Translations under genes and position numbers: made by a program
Notes under the pieces: model-generated
The model's input: only the letters and a program-made list of their open reading frames with translations
What the model was told of the DNA's origin: nothing
Databases searched by the model: none
Origin: Paenibacillus sp. FSL R7-0337
GTDB taxonomy: Bacteria; Bacillota; Bacilli; Paenibacillales; Paenibacillaceae
NCBI RefSeq assembly: GCF_037969875.1
Contig: NZ_CP150218.1
Location: 7,378,001 to 7,442,000 of the forward strand
Length of the DNA stretch: 64,000 bases
Reading direction: 5' to 3'
In this document: piece by piece, positions 1 through 8,156 of the stretch
Layout of the letters: every line of letters starts with the position of its first letter
Position numbering within the stretch: the stretch's first letter is position 1

Positions 1-1
1 C

Positions 2-1183
2 ATGGGCCGGAAGCGGATTGCCGCGCTGACCAATGATGACTTAACGACAAGTGCAATTATGGAAGCACTGGTGCAAGAGAACCTCCAGCCGGAGGAAGCC
101 GAACCTTATGCAGCAGCCTTGGGGCTGGAGGGGAAACACGGATTTCTCTACACGGTGACCGAGCTTCATATGGACCCGCAGGAGAGGCCGGCTACCCTGA
201 AGCAATTCCAGGAGGTGCTGCATTCTATTGAAGCGGGAGGAGCCGGCATTCCCGTCCTTGAGCAGCAGCCGGGGGTGTTCGGAATGCTGCTCTGTCTGGA
301 CCGGATCGAAGGCTGCGGACTTGCGCTTCATCTGAAGCGGCTGCGCACAACTCTGATAGAACGGCTACATATAGAGCTGAGCCTGTATGCGGGTGATCCG
401 GTGGACATGCTGGCCCATGTCCACCGCTCTTATTCAGAGGCTAATGAAGCAGGCAGGCACAAATATGCCGAGAATACTGGGGTCATTACATATGCGCAGA
501 TTAGGGAGAAAGCACTGTACGTGTTTGATATGAGTCCGGTACTGGCAAACAAGCTGATCCTGGAGCTGGAGGAGGGCAACATGACAGACTATCAGCAGAC
601 GGTGAACAACATATTCACCTTATTCCAGGAACAGCGCTTCACCCCGCAAGCCGTGACCGGCTCGCTCGCCCGGTGTATGACGGGCATTCTTGGCGTGATT
701 ACAGCGATGGACGGCAACGAGGCGGAAATCCTCCGGCTTAAGGGGCTGGCAGAACAGGGCCATGGGCAGTGGAGCCTGCCCATGCTGCAGGAGCATTTCC
801 TGCAGGCCATACATGAAGCGGCGGAATATATGGTGCGGCTCCGCAGAGAGAATAGCCTGGGGGGAATCAAGCCGATCAAGCAATACATAGACACTCATTA
901 CCACGAGAATATCAGCCTTAAGAGTATAGCGGCCATGTTTTATATGAATGCCGTTTATTTGGGACGGCTATTCCGCAAGACCTATGGCGTCTATTTCAAT
1001 GAATATCTCCTGGAGCTTAGAGTGCAGGAAGCTAAGAAGCTGCTGCGGCAGAGCGATCTGAGAATGTACGAGATTGCAGGCAGGGTCGGTTTTCAGAATG
1101 CTGATTATTTCGTGACCCAATTTGAAAAGCTGGAGCAGCTAACGCCGTCGGAATATCGGAATCTGCTGATCGGCAAAGAATAG
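2..1183 (+). CDS. YesN-type response regulator, C-terminal part (cut by window edge)
   Basis: The visible part is a linker region of about 290 residues followed by a C-terminal AraC-type double helix-turn-helix (about residues 295-393, ending in the typical PSEYRN segment). This matches the C-terminal two thirds of YesN-family response regulators. The receiver domain is missing because the window starts inside the gene; the ATG at base 2 is only the first in-frame Met, not the real start. The stop is 12 bases before a YesM-type kinase gene, so the two form a two-component pair. By family knowledge it would activate the downstream importer genes when phosphorylated. The sugar sensed cannot be read from the sequence. 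Confidence 0.85.
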   Translation: MGRKRIAALTNDDLTTSAIMEALVQENLQPEEAEPYAAALGLEGKHGFLYTVTELHMDPQERPATLKQFQEVLHSIEAGGAGIPVLEQQPGVFGMLLCLDRIEGCGLALHLKRLRTTLIERLHIELSLYAGDPVDMLAHVHRSYSEANEAGRHKYAENTGVITYAQIREKALYVFDMSPVLANKLILELEEGNMTDYQQTVNNIFTLFQEQRFTPQAVTGSLARCMTGILGVITAMDGNEAEILRLKGLAEQGHGQWSLPMLQEHFLQAIHEAAEYMVRLRRENSLGGIKPIKQYIDTHYHENISLKSIAAMFYMNAVYLGRLFRKTYGVYFNEYLLELRVQEAKKLLRQSDLRMYEIAGRVGFQNADYFVTQFEKLEQLTPSEYRNLLIGKE

Positions 1184-1195
1184 CGGGGTGGTCCT

Positions 1196-2950
1196 ATGAA
1201 GAGGTTCCTGAATTATTTGAAGCTGCGCGATAAGCTGCTGCTGATGTATGTGCTGTCGGTCTTTTTTCCTATCGTGCTGACGAATATCGTGTTCTATAAT
1301 GTGACCACTTCTAATATACGAAATCAAAAAATCCGTGATGCAGATATGGCGCTGAGTAATCTGAAAAACGACCTGCGTGTGACGATTGATCAGGGGGTCG
1401 GCCTTTCGTATTCGCTGTATACCGATGCCATCTTCAACAAAACCATTACCCGCAAATTTGCCAGCCAAAAGGAATATGTGGACACCTTCAATTCTTATCT
1501 GAGGGGCGCGCTGGCCGATCAGAATATGCAGGGGGTCCGCTGGTATCAGGTGTATACGGATAATCCCACCATCTTAGCCTCCGGCTATATGGAACGGTTA
1601 ACCGGCGAAATCCGAAAGTCCGGCTGGTATACCCGGTCCCTGGCCTCCTCTGCTTCCTATCCAACCTTTGTCTATGCGGACCAGAAGTTCAGCCTGGTTC
1701 AGCGATTGAATAATTACAATTCCGGCGGCTTCGAGCAGCTTGTCAAGATCGACCTGAATATGGAGCAGATACACCAGATCTTTTTTGGAAACGGATTCGA
1801 CGGCAAGGTCTATCTGGTGGACCCTCAGGGCAGAGTGCAGTTCGGGAATGTGACGGCCAATCTTACGAAGGATATTTACTTTCATGAGATCAGCTTTCCC
1901 GATAGCTCGCTTATCTTTGATGAAGCGTACAGTGGCATTAATTATCTGGAGGGCTGGACACTGAAGGGCGTGATGGACGAGGAAAGCGTGCTGAAGGAGG
2001 TCCGTGAGTCGCGGGCTTTTCTCATCTGGCTGGCCTGCATCAACTTTGTATTGCCTACGATTATCATAGCTGTCATATCAAGGTCCATTCACGTGCGGCT
2101 GGTGCGGATTCTGAGACATATGAAGAAGGTGAAGGCCCAGAACTTCCAGACGATTCCCCCTGAAGACGCCAGAGATGAGATCGGGCAGCTCACCGCCGAA
2201 TTCAACCGGATGACCGAAACGATCCACAGTCTGATTAATGAGGTCTATGTTGCAGATATTCAGAAGAAAAATCTGGAGCTGAAGCAGCAGCAGGCCCAGC
2301 TTCATGCCCTGCACAGCCAGATCAATCCCCACTTTCTGTTCAATTCGCTGGAATCGGTCCGCATGCGCAGCATCATCAAGGGGGAGAAGGAGACCGCGAG
2401 GATCATTCAGCATATGGCCCAAATGTTCCGCAAATCCCTCTCTTGGAGCCATAACGATGTTACCGTCCGCGAGGAGCTGGAGCTGATTGAGAGCTTCCTT
2501 ACGATCCAGCAATACCGCTTCGGCGAGAAGCTGGATTATAGCATCGTTGCTGATCCAGCGGCGCTTGGGCAGCGAATTCCCAAGATGATTCTGCTGCCGT
2601 TTGTGGAGAATGCCAGTATCCATGGTATTGAATCAAGCCCGGATAAGGGGATTGTCGTAATCTCAGTTACCGTGCAGGCGGACAAGCTAATCTTCAGCTT
2701 CGAGGATAACGGGATCGGCATGGCCCCGGACAAGCTGGAGGAACTGATTCGGTATCTGGAGGATAGCGATGATATCGGTGAGCGTGTCGGGATGAAGAAT
2801 GCGTACTGCCGCCTGAAGCTTTGTTACCCCGCAGGCTTTGCTTTTACAATGAATGCCCGCAGCGGTGAGGGGACATCGATTGAGATTATTCTTCCCTTAC
2901 AAGAAGAGGGCTCGTCAGAAACGGGATTGGGTATGCTTTTCAAAGTATGA
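1196..2950 (+). CDS. YesM-type sensor histidine kinase
   Basis: A 584-residue membrane kinase. An N-terminal transmembrane segment (about 13-35) is followed by an extracellular sensor region of about 230 residues, a second membrane segment (about 275-297) and a HAMP linker. The His_kinase block contains INPHFLFNSLES with the predicted phosphorylated His379. A HATPase_c domain follows with an N-box PFVENASIHG and a G-box DNGIGM. This is the LytS/YesM architecture. The gene starts 12 bases after the upstream regulator gene and lies ahead of an LplABC-type importer. The probable role is to sense an extracellular oligosaccharide, perhaps through the binding lipoprotein, and phosphorylate the YesN partner. 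Confidence 0.92.
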   Translation: MKRFLNYLKLRDKLLLMYVLSVFFPIVLTNIVFYNVTTSNIRNQKIRDADMALSNLKNDLRVTIDQGVGLSYSLYTDAIFNKTITRKFASQKEYVDTFNSYLRGALADQNMQGVRWYQVYTDNPTILASGYMERLTGEIRKSGWYTRSLASSASYPTFVYADQKFSLVQRLNNYNSGGFEQLVKIDLNMEQIHQIFFGNGFDGKVYLVDPQGRVQFGNVTANLTKDIYFHEISFPDSSLIFDEAYSGINYLEGWTLKGVMDEESVLKEVRESRAFLIWLACINFVLPTIIIAVISRSIHVRLVRILRHMKKVKAQNFQTIPPEDARDEIGQLTAEFNRMTETIHSLINEVYVADIQKKNLELKQQQAQLHALHSQINPHFLFNSLESVRMRSIIKGEKETARIIQHMAQMFRKSLSWSHNDVTVREELELIESFLTIQQYRFGEKLDYSIVADPAALGQRIPKMILLPFVENASIHGIESSPDKGIVVISVTVQADKLIFSFEDNGIGMAPDKLEELIRYLEDSDDIGERVGMKNAYCRLKLCYPAGFAFTMNARSGEGTSIEIILPLQEEGSSETGLGMLFKV

Positions 2951-2971
2951 GGTATGGTTTGTTGGGTAATC

Positions 2972-2987
2972 AAGAAAGCGGTTACTT
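2972..2987 (+). promoter_or_regulatory. weak cre-like site upstream of the binding-protein gene
   Basis: AAGAAAGCGGTTACTT fits the CcpA cre consensus WTGNAANCGNWWNCAW except at two positions (T2 and A15). It lies 64 bases before the start of the solute-binding lipoprotein gene, in the only gap of the operon before that gene. It could be chance; a second promoter may lie here. Confidence 0.3.
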
Positions 2988-3050
2988 GTTATATTGAAAG
3001 AGCTTTCATTATTGAAGGAATTTAAGAATCGTAAGGGGGATTTAGTCGAA

Positions 3051-4730
3051 ATGTTAAAAAGCAAGATTATGACCGCTAGTTTGGCACTCGTTATGGCGGC
3101 GGCTTTGGTAGGTTGTGGTAACGGAAACTCGTCTGACAGTGCGGCGAACAGCAAGGAGGATCAAGGAAAAGAAGATACCTCAGCGGTTACGTACAAGTAT
3201 TTCAGCTTTGGCGGGCCGAAGAAGCAGGTCCTGGGCAGTGAAACTACGATCGGGAAAGAGCTGCAGACACAAACCGGCGTGGACTGGAACATAGAATATC
3301 TGGTAGGCGATGGCGATACGAAGGCTGGAGTTATGATTGCCAGTGGTGATTATCCTGACATTATTGATTCCAGTGGCCAAATGGCCAAGCTGATGGAAGC
3401 AGGAGCCTTCATTCCGCTGGATGATCTGATTGAGAAGTATGGACCCAACATCAAGCGTGTCTATGGCCCTTATTTTGATAAATTCAGACAGAAGGACGGT
3501 AAACTTTACTTCTTCCCTTATGGTGCCAATATCGGCTACCTGTCCGAGCCTAATTTCCAGACGGGATTCTATCTTCAGCGCTCAGTATTGAAGGAATTCA
3601 ATTACCCAAAAATCACCACTCTGGATGAATATTTCGACCTGATCAAGCAGTACAAGGAAAAGCACCCTCAGGTGGACGGCAAGGATACAATTGGTTTCGC
3701 TACCCTTGCGGGTGAGCAGGGCAGCTTCTATACCCTCCAGAATCCGGCTATGCACTTGGCAGGCTCTCCAAATGACGGCAGCTCCATCATAGACATGAAG
3801 ACCCATGAAGCCAAGCTGGTCGCGGGCTCTGAATACCAGAAGCGGTGGATCGGGAAGCTGAATGAGGCCAATGCCGAAGGCCTGGTTGATCCGGAGTCCT
3901 TCACCATGAACAAAGACCAGTATTTGGCGAAGCTGACCTCCGGACGCGTACTCGGTTATTTCAGCTACTCCTGGCAGGTTGGGGATGCAACCAACAATCT
4001 GAAGAAAGCCGGCAATGATGATAAACGGTATGTATCATTGCCAATCGTGTTCGATAAAGGAACTAAGGATCAATATATTGACCCTCCCGGCTTTGTCAAC
4101 AATTACGGGGTAGGCATTACCGTCAAAGCCAAAGATCCGGTCCGCATTATCAAGTACTTCGATAACCTGCTGAAAGAAGAAAATCAGATTCTGGTCCAGT
4201 GGGGCATCAAAGACCAAAGCTATGCAGTTGATGGGAACGGCCGCTTCACGTATGCCAACGATGAACAACGGCAAATGCACGAAGATCCTGAAAAGAGTAT
4301 GAAATTCGGGTTCGACTACTTCAATTACAGCTGGCCTCGTTACGGAAACAGCTCCATTCTGCAGGACGGCAACGCCTATGGTCCCGGCAGTCAGCCGGAG
4401 GTGGCAACCTTCAGCTACACGGAGGGTGACAAGAAGCTCCTTGCTGCATACGGTGTGAAGACCTTCAGTGGGCTGTTCAGCAATCCGGATGAGCGTTCAT
4501 GGTTCCCGGCGTGGTCCATCGCCCTTGAGCAGGGGTCACCTGAGCAGATGTTCATCACCAAAGCGGATGATCTCCAGCGGAACCATCTGCCTTCGATGAT
4601 TCTGGACACACCGGCCAACTTCAACAAGAATTGGGACGACTACATGAATCAGTTAAACAAGCTGGACAAGAAGACGTACGAGAGTTTCATTACACAAAAG
4701 GTACAGGACCGCGTCGCAGGTAAATGGTGA
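3051..4730 (+). CDS. extracellular solute-binding lipoprotein (LplA-type, CUT1 importer)
   Basis: A 559-residue lipoprotein. The signal peptide ends in the lipobox ALVGC with lipidated Cys22, then a Ser/Asn/Asp-rich tether, then a large type 1 solute-binding fold typical of LplA-like proteins, which are longer than MalE-type proteins. I chose the ATG at 3051 because AAGGGGGA lies 10 bases before it; an upstream in-frame TTG at 2994 would bury the signal peptide. It probably captures oligosaccharides outside the cell and delivers them to the two permeases encoded next. No ATPase gene is present, as usual for this group, which shares an MsmX-type ATPase encoded elsewhere. Confidence 0.9.
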   Translation: MLKSKIMTASLALVMAAALVGCGNGNSSDSAANSKEDQGKEDTSAVTYKYFSFGGPKKQVLGSETTIGKELQTQTGVDWNIEYLVGDGDTKAGVMIASGDYPDIIDSSGQMAKLMEAGAFIPLDDLIEKYGPNIKRVYGPYFDKFRQKDGKLYFFPYGANIGYLSEPNFQTGFYLQRSVLKEFNYPKITTLDEYFDLIKQYKEKHPQVDGKDTIGFATLAGEQGSFYTLQNPAMHLAGSPNDGSSIIDMKTHEAKLVAGSEYQKRWIGKLNEANAEGLVDPESFTMNKDQYLAKLTSGRVLGYFSYSWQVGDATNNLKKAGNDDKRYVSLPIVFDKGTKDQYIDPPGFVNNYGVGITVKAKDPVRIIKYFDNLLKEENQILVQWGIKDQSYAVDGNGRFTYANDEQRQMHEDPEKSMKFGFDYFNYSWPRYGNSSILQDGNAYGPGSQPEVATFSYTEGDKKLLAAYGVKTFSGLFSNPDERSWFPAWSIALEQGSPEQMFITKADDLQRNHLPSMILDTPANFNKNWDDYMNQLNKLDKKTYESFITQKVQDRVAGKW

Positions 4731-4762
4731 TCTAGAGATCATATAAGTTGTTAGAGGCCCGG

Positions 4763-4790
4763 GGTCGTAAGTGAGTTGTCACTTTCGACC
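4763..4790 (+). promoter_or_regulatory. intercistronic hairpin after the binding-protein gene
   Basis: GGTCG-T-AAGTGA / TCACTT-T-CGACC with a GTTG loop forms an 11-bp stem with one T-T mismatch. It is followed by TTAGGCTTTAAA rather than a clean U-run. It sits between the lipoprotein and permease genes and could act as a partial terminator or an mRNA 3-prime protector that keeps binding-protein expression above permease expression. Confidence 0.55.
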
Positions 4791-4832
4791 TTAGGCTTTA
4801 AACACCAAGGAGCCGGAAGGGAGTAAGATTAA

Positions 4833-5804
4833 GTGGAGAAACCAGTGAGTTCTGTAACCCCAGCCCACAACAACAATGGGGTGGGCTTAAATAAAACCAG
4901 ATTATTCTTCAACCGCCTTATCCAGCAGAGAACGCTGGCATTTATGTGTATACCATTCGTAATCTGGGCTTTTGTGTTTAAATACCTTCCCATTTGGGGT
5001 TGGACCATGGCTTTTCAGAACTATAAACCGGCCAGAAGCTTTTCCGAGCAGGAATGGGCGGGGTTGAAGCATTTTCGGATTCTGTTTGAAGATAGCACCT
5101 TCTACCGGGTGCTGCGAAATACGCTGGTGATGAGCACCCTTCAACTGATACTGGGCTTCGTAACCGCAATTACACTGGCCCTTTTACTGAATGAGCTTAA
5201 ACATATTGTATTTAAACGTGTGGTTCAGACGGTTAGTTATTTGCCGCACTTTATCTCATGGGTTGTGGCGTCGAGTATAGTGCTGACCGTGTTATCTCCG
5301 GACGGAATCGTTAATCTGCTGCTGATGAAGCTGCATCTTCTGGACAAACCGGTGCTGTGGATGGGGAAAGGAAATTATTTCTGGGGGATTCTCGCGGGAG
5401 CCCAGGTATGGAAAGACGTAGGCTGGAACACGATTATCTATTTGGCGGCAATTACTTCAATTGATCCTTCCCAATATGAGGCGGCTGAAATCGACGGAGC
5501 GGGCCGCTTTCAGCGGATGCTCAATATTACGCTTCCCGGACTCAAGCCGGTGATCATTATCCTGCTGATTATGAACTTGGGTAATATTCTTGAATCCGGA
5601 TTTGAGCCGCAATATTTGCTGGGGAACGGGATGAATTTGGAATACTCGGAGAACCTGGATATTTTCGTTCTGAAGTATGGTTTGGGAATGGGCAGCTTTT
5701 CCTTAGGGACCGCGGCAGGCATATTCAAAACCGTAGTCAGCTTTATCTTCCTTTTCTCCGCCAATCATATTGCCAAGAGAATGGGAGAAAGCAGATTATT
5801 CTAA
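4833..5804 (+). CDS. ABC sugar importer permease, LplB type
   Basis: A 323-residue inner-membrane permease of the binding-protein-dependent (CUT1) family with about six transmembrane helices. The EAA loop contains EAAEIDGAGRFQRMLNITLP (about residues 214-233), which docks the ATPase. It starts with GTG at 4833, with GGAAGGGA about 12 bases upstream. It is the first of two permeases and pairs with the next gene to form the channel. A paralog with the same gene order is encoded at 35520-36503. Confidence 0.92.
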   Translation: MEKPVSSVTPAHNNNGVGLNKTRLFFNRLIQQRTLAFMCIPFVIWAFVFKYLPIWGWTMAFQNYKPARSFSEQEWAGLKHFRILFEDSTFYRVLRNTLVMSTLQLILGFVTAITLALLLNELKHIVFKRVVQTVSYLPHFISWVVASSIVLTVLSPDGIVNLLLMKLHLLDKPVLWMGKGNYFWGILAGAQVWKDVGWNTIIYLAAITSIDPSQYEAAEIDGAGRFQRMLNITLPGLKPVIIILLIMNLGNILESGFEPQYLLGNGMNLEYSENLDIFVLKYGLGMGSFSLGTAAGIFKTVVSFIFLFSANHIAKRMGESRLF

Positions 5805-5819
5805 AAGGAGGTTTATGTC

Positions 5820-6737
5820 ATGCAAACAAGTAAAGCGTCCCGCTTACGGAACTCCAGTCTGGGGGACCGGGTATTTGATATCTGCAATGTAATCTTTATG
5901 ATTTGTCTGATGGTTGTCACGATGTATCCCTTTGTTAATATGATTGCCGTGTCCTTCAATGATGCCAATGATGCCGTGAGAGGCGGTATTTATTTGTGGC
6001 CGCGCGAGTGGACCTTTAACAACTATAAATATATCTTCGGAGAATCGGAGATTTATCACGCGACCTTAATATCACTGCTGCGTACGGTGATTGGGACTGC
6101 AGTATCGGTCTTCTGCACGGCAATGCTGGCCTTCACCGTCAGCCGCCAGGAGTTTGTGCTACGCAAGTTTGTCACCCTATTCTTCGTAATTACCATGTAT
6201 TTCAGCGGAGGCTTGATTCCAGGATATCTGCTAATCCGCAATCTGGGCATGACAGACTCCTTCTGGGTCTATATTGTTCCGGGGGTGATCGGCGTGTTCA
6301 ACATGATCATTATCCGCTCCTTCATCGAAGGCCTTCCCGAAGGGATTCTGGAATCGGCCCGGATAGACGGTGCGGGAGAATTCACTACCTTTATCCGCGT
6401 TGTACTGCCGTTAACCATTCCCGCAATGGCAACCGTATCCTTGTTCGTTGCGGTGGGACAATGGAATTCATGGTTCGACGTCTTTCTGTACAACTCCTCC
6501 AATGTCAAATTAAGTACTCTGCAGTACGAATTAATGAAAATCCTGCAGACCACGAACACCTCTGCAACGGCAGGGGCGGTAGACGCCTATCAATCTGTTG
6601 AGAATGCTGTTAGGGTAACGCCTACTTCGCTGCGGGCAACGATGACGATCATAGCCAGTGTTCCAATCCTGGTGGTCTATCCGTTCCTGCAAAGATATTT
6701 CGTGCAGGGGATGACGGTTGGCGGGGTAAAGGGCTGA
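5820..6737 (+). CDS. ABC sugar importer permease, YtcP type
   Basis: A 305-residue permease with six predicted membrane helices and an EAA loop containing ESARIDGAGEFTTFIRVVLP (about residues 179-198). The C-terminus PFLQRYFVQGMTVGGVKG is typical of YtcP/AraQ-type CUT1 permeases. AAGGAGG at 5805-5811 directly follows the previous stop and gives good spacing to the ATG at 5820. It forms the heterodimeric channel with the upstream permease. It is the last gene of the operon, closed by a strong terminator. Confidence 0.92.
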   Translation: MQTSKASRLRNSSLGDRVFDICNVIFMICLMVVTMYPFVNMIAVSFNDANDAVRGGIYLWPREWTFNNYKYIFGESEIYHATLISLLRTVIGTAVSVFCTAMLAFTVSRQEFVLRKFVTLFFVITMYFSGGLIPGYLLIRNLGMTDSFWVYIVPGVIGVFNMIIIRSFIEGLPEGILESARIDGAGEFTTFIRVVLPLTIPAMATVSLFVAVGQWNSWFDVFLYNSSNVKLSTLQYELMKILQTTNTSATAGAVDAYQSVENAVRVTPTSLRATMTIIASVPILVVYPFLQRYFVQGMTVGGVKG

Positions 6738-6759
6738 CTGAAAAGGATCCAAAACGTAT

Positions 6760-6800
6760 GGCAGCGATTCTCTCGTCAATGGAGAATCGCTGCCTTTTTC
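6760..6800 (+). terminator. intrinsic terminator of the first importer operon
   Basis: GGCAGCGATTCTC at 6760-6772 pairs with GAGAATCGCTGCC at 6782-6794, a perfect 13-bp stem followed by TTTTT. Confidence 0.9.
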
Positions 6801-6802
6801 TT

Positions 6803-6822
6803 CACTTGCTGATGGACGATGG
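6803..6822 (+). repeat. short dispersed repeat, copy 1
   Basis: CACTTGCTGATGGACGATGG recurs with small changes at 15236-15256 and 44500-44519, always in gaps between genes. No function is known to me. Confidence 0.45.
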
Positions 6823-6939
6823 GCGAAGTTCTCATATCGTTAAAAATTAAAGTGTTTTAGTGTTATTTTAAAATGAATCGTGCATCCTTCTTCTACAAAT
6901 GTACAATCTGATTTGGTAGGATATTACCAGGCAAAACCA

Positions 6940-6955
6940 ATGTAAGCGCATACAA
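6940..6955 (+). promoter_or_regulatory. CcpA cre site before the giant xylanase gene
   Basis: ATGTAAGCGCATACAA matches the cre consensus WTGNAANCGNWWNCAW at every fixed position. It lies immediately before the ribosome binding site AGAGGAGG and the ATG at 6973. Binding there would block transcription elongation or initiation, so carbon catabolite repression of this gene is likely. Confidence 0.7.
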
Positions 6956-6972
6956 GAGGAGGAATCTCTAGG

Positions 6973-8142
6973 ATGAGCAAAAAGATCAGGAGAAAGGCAC
7001 TCTCAGTTTCAATGGCTGGTGTGCTGCTGCTATCCGTCATTACCCCTATGCCATTCTCTAACCCGCTTCAAGCTGCTCCGGCTGCTGCCGTGCAGTCTGC
7101 TATTGCTCCGGCACAGGTAACCGCCGATTGGTACAAGAGCTATCAGACGATGGATGGTGTAGGAGCCGCCTATGCGTATACGGATTCCGTGCATATGCTG
7201 CAGCTCGCTTCGGCCGGCCATCAGGATACGGTCCGGCATCTGCTGGATCTGACCTTCAGTGAACAGAAGGGTACAGGCCACGACATTGTCCGGGTGATCA
7301 TCGGTGACAACGGCGGCCTGACGACTTCCGGGGCTACTGCGGCAAGCCCAGGGTTCAACCCGCTCACCAGTCTCCTGGCTGATGTGAATAATCCCGGCTT
7401 TGACATTGAGGGGAATGCCATTCCCCTGCGTGGAACAGCAGGACAATACGGCTACAAGATCGAAGCGGAGAACCGCTATTACGACGGAAATACCGACAGC
7501 ATTTGGCCGGTTGAACCGGAGCATGCTCCTGGAACGCTTGTACCTGTGCAAGACTTTGTATGGGATTATCCCTCCTGGAATCAGCCGATCGGCAATGACG
7601 ACGGCGGCCCGACCAATCTCCTCAGTAAGCCCGGTGAACAGCCTGTAGTCATCAAGAATTCCCCGCGTACCCGCAAAGAGCTGTTCGATATCGATCAGGT
7701 CTGGACCATGCGCCAGGCACAGCAGTATGGTGTCAAGCAATTCTACGCCTGCACCTGGACTGTACCCTACTGGATGAGCCAATCCAACACCAATTCTCCC
7801 AGCAAAATTGTCCGCGGCGATATCGCCACGATTGGCGGAAAACCCGTCAAAATATATTATCAGGCCTATGCAGATTATCTTGTCAATTATATCCGCGGCA
7901 TGTGGGAGCAGTGGGGGATTCCGGTTACCCACATCAATCCCTTCAACGAAGTCGATCTGGCGGGCGGTTCAGCCGCTTACGTTACGGAACTGATTAACGG
8001 CTATATCGGTCCTGCCTTGAAAAAATCGATGCAGCCCGGCGGCGACCTCTATGATATTAAGAACCCGGAAGGCAAGCTCATTGACTTCATTCCCCAGCTT
8101 GCCGCAGTGGACGGCACCAATCTGGGCGCTTCCTTAACTTAA
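6973..8142 (+). CDS. GH30-GH10 surface xylanase, 5-prime fragment (GH30 N-terminal part, frameshifted)
   Basis: 389 codons starting at an ATG with AGAGGAGG upstream. A signal peptide (about 1-35) is followed by the first two thirds of a GH30 (beta/alpha)8 barrel. NPFNEVD carries the likely acid/base Glu326 (codon 7948-7950). The frame ends at a TAA at 8140-8142 created by a tandem duplication of CTTAA. Removing one copy joins ...NLGASL to SRGGEVFSQTD of the next frame and gives one open reading frame of 2,708 codons to 15104. As read, this fragment lacks the GH30 nucleophile and any cell-wall anchor, so it is probably inactive. Confidence 0.85.
   Translation: MSKKIRRKALSVSMAGVLLLSVITPMPFSNPLQAAPAAAVQSAIAPAQVTADWYKSYQTMDGVGAAYAYTDSVHMLQLASAGHQDTVRHLLDLTFSEQKGTGHDIVRVIIGDNGGLTTSGATAASPGFNPLTSLLADVNNPGFDIEGNAIPLRGTAGQYGYKIEAENRYYDGNTDSIWPVEPEHAPGTLVPVQDFVWDYPSWNQPIGNDDGGPTNLLSKPGEQPVVIKNSPRTRKELFDIDQVWTMRQAQQYGVKQFYACTWTVPYWMSQSNTNSPSKIVRGDIATIGGKPVKIYYQAYADYLVNYIRGMWEQWGIPVTHINPFNEVDLAGGSAAYVTELINGYIGPALKKSMQPGGDLYDIKNPEGKLIDFIPQLAAVDGTNLGASLT
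8133..8142 (+). repeat. 5-bp tandem duplication causing the frameshift
   Basis: CTTAA at 8133-8137 is directly repeated at 8138-8142. The upstream frame and the downstream frame differ by exactly five bases, and 6973-15104 minus five bases is divisible by three. The duplication is therefore the whole lesion. Confidence 0.85.
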
Positions 8143-8156
8143 GCAGAGGCGGCGAG

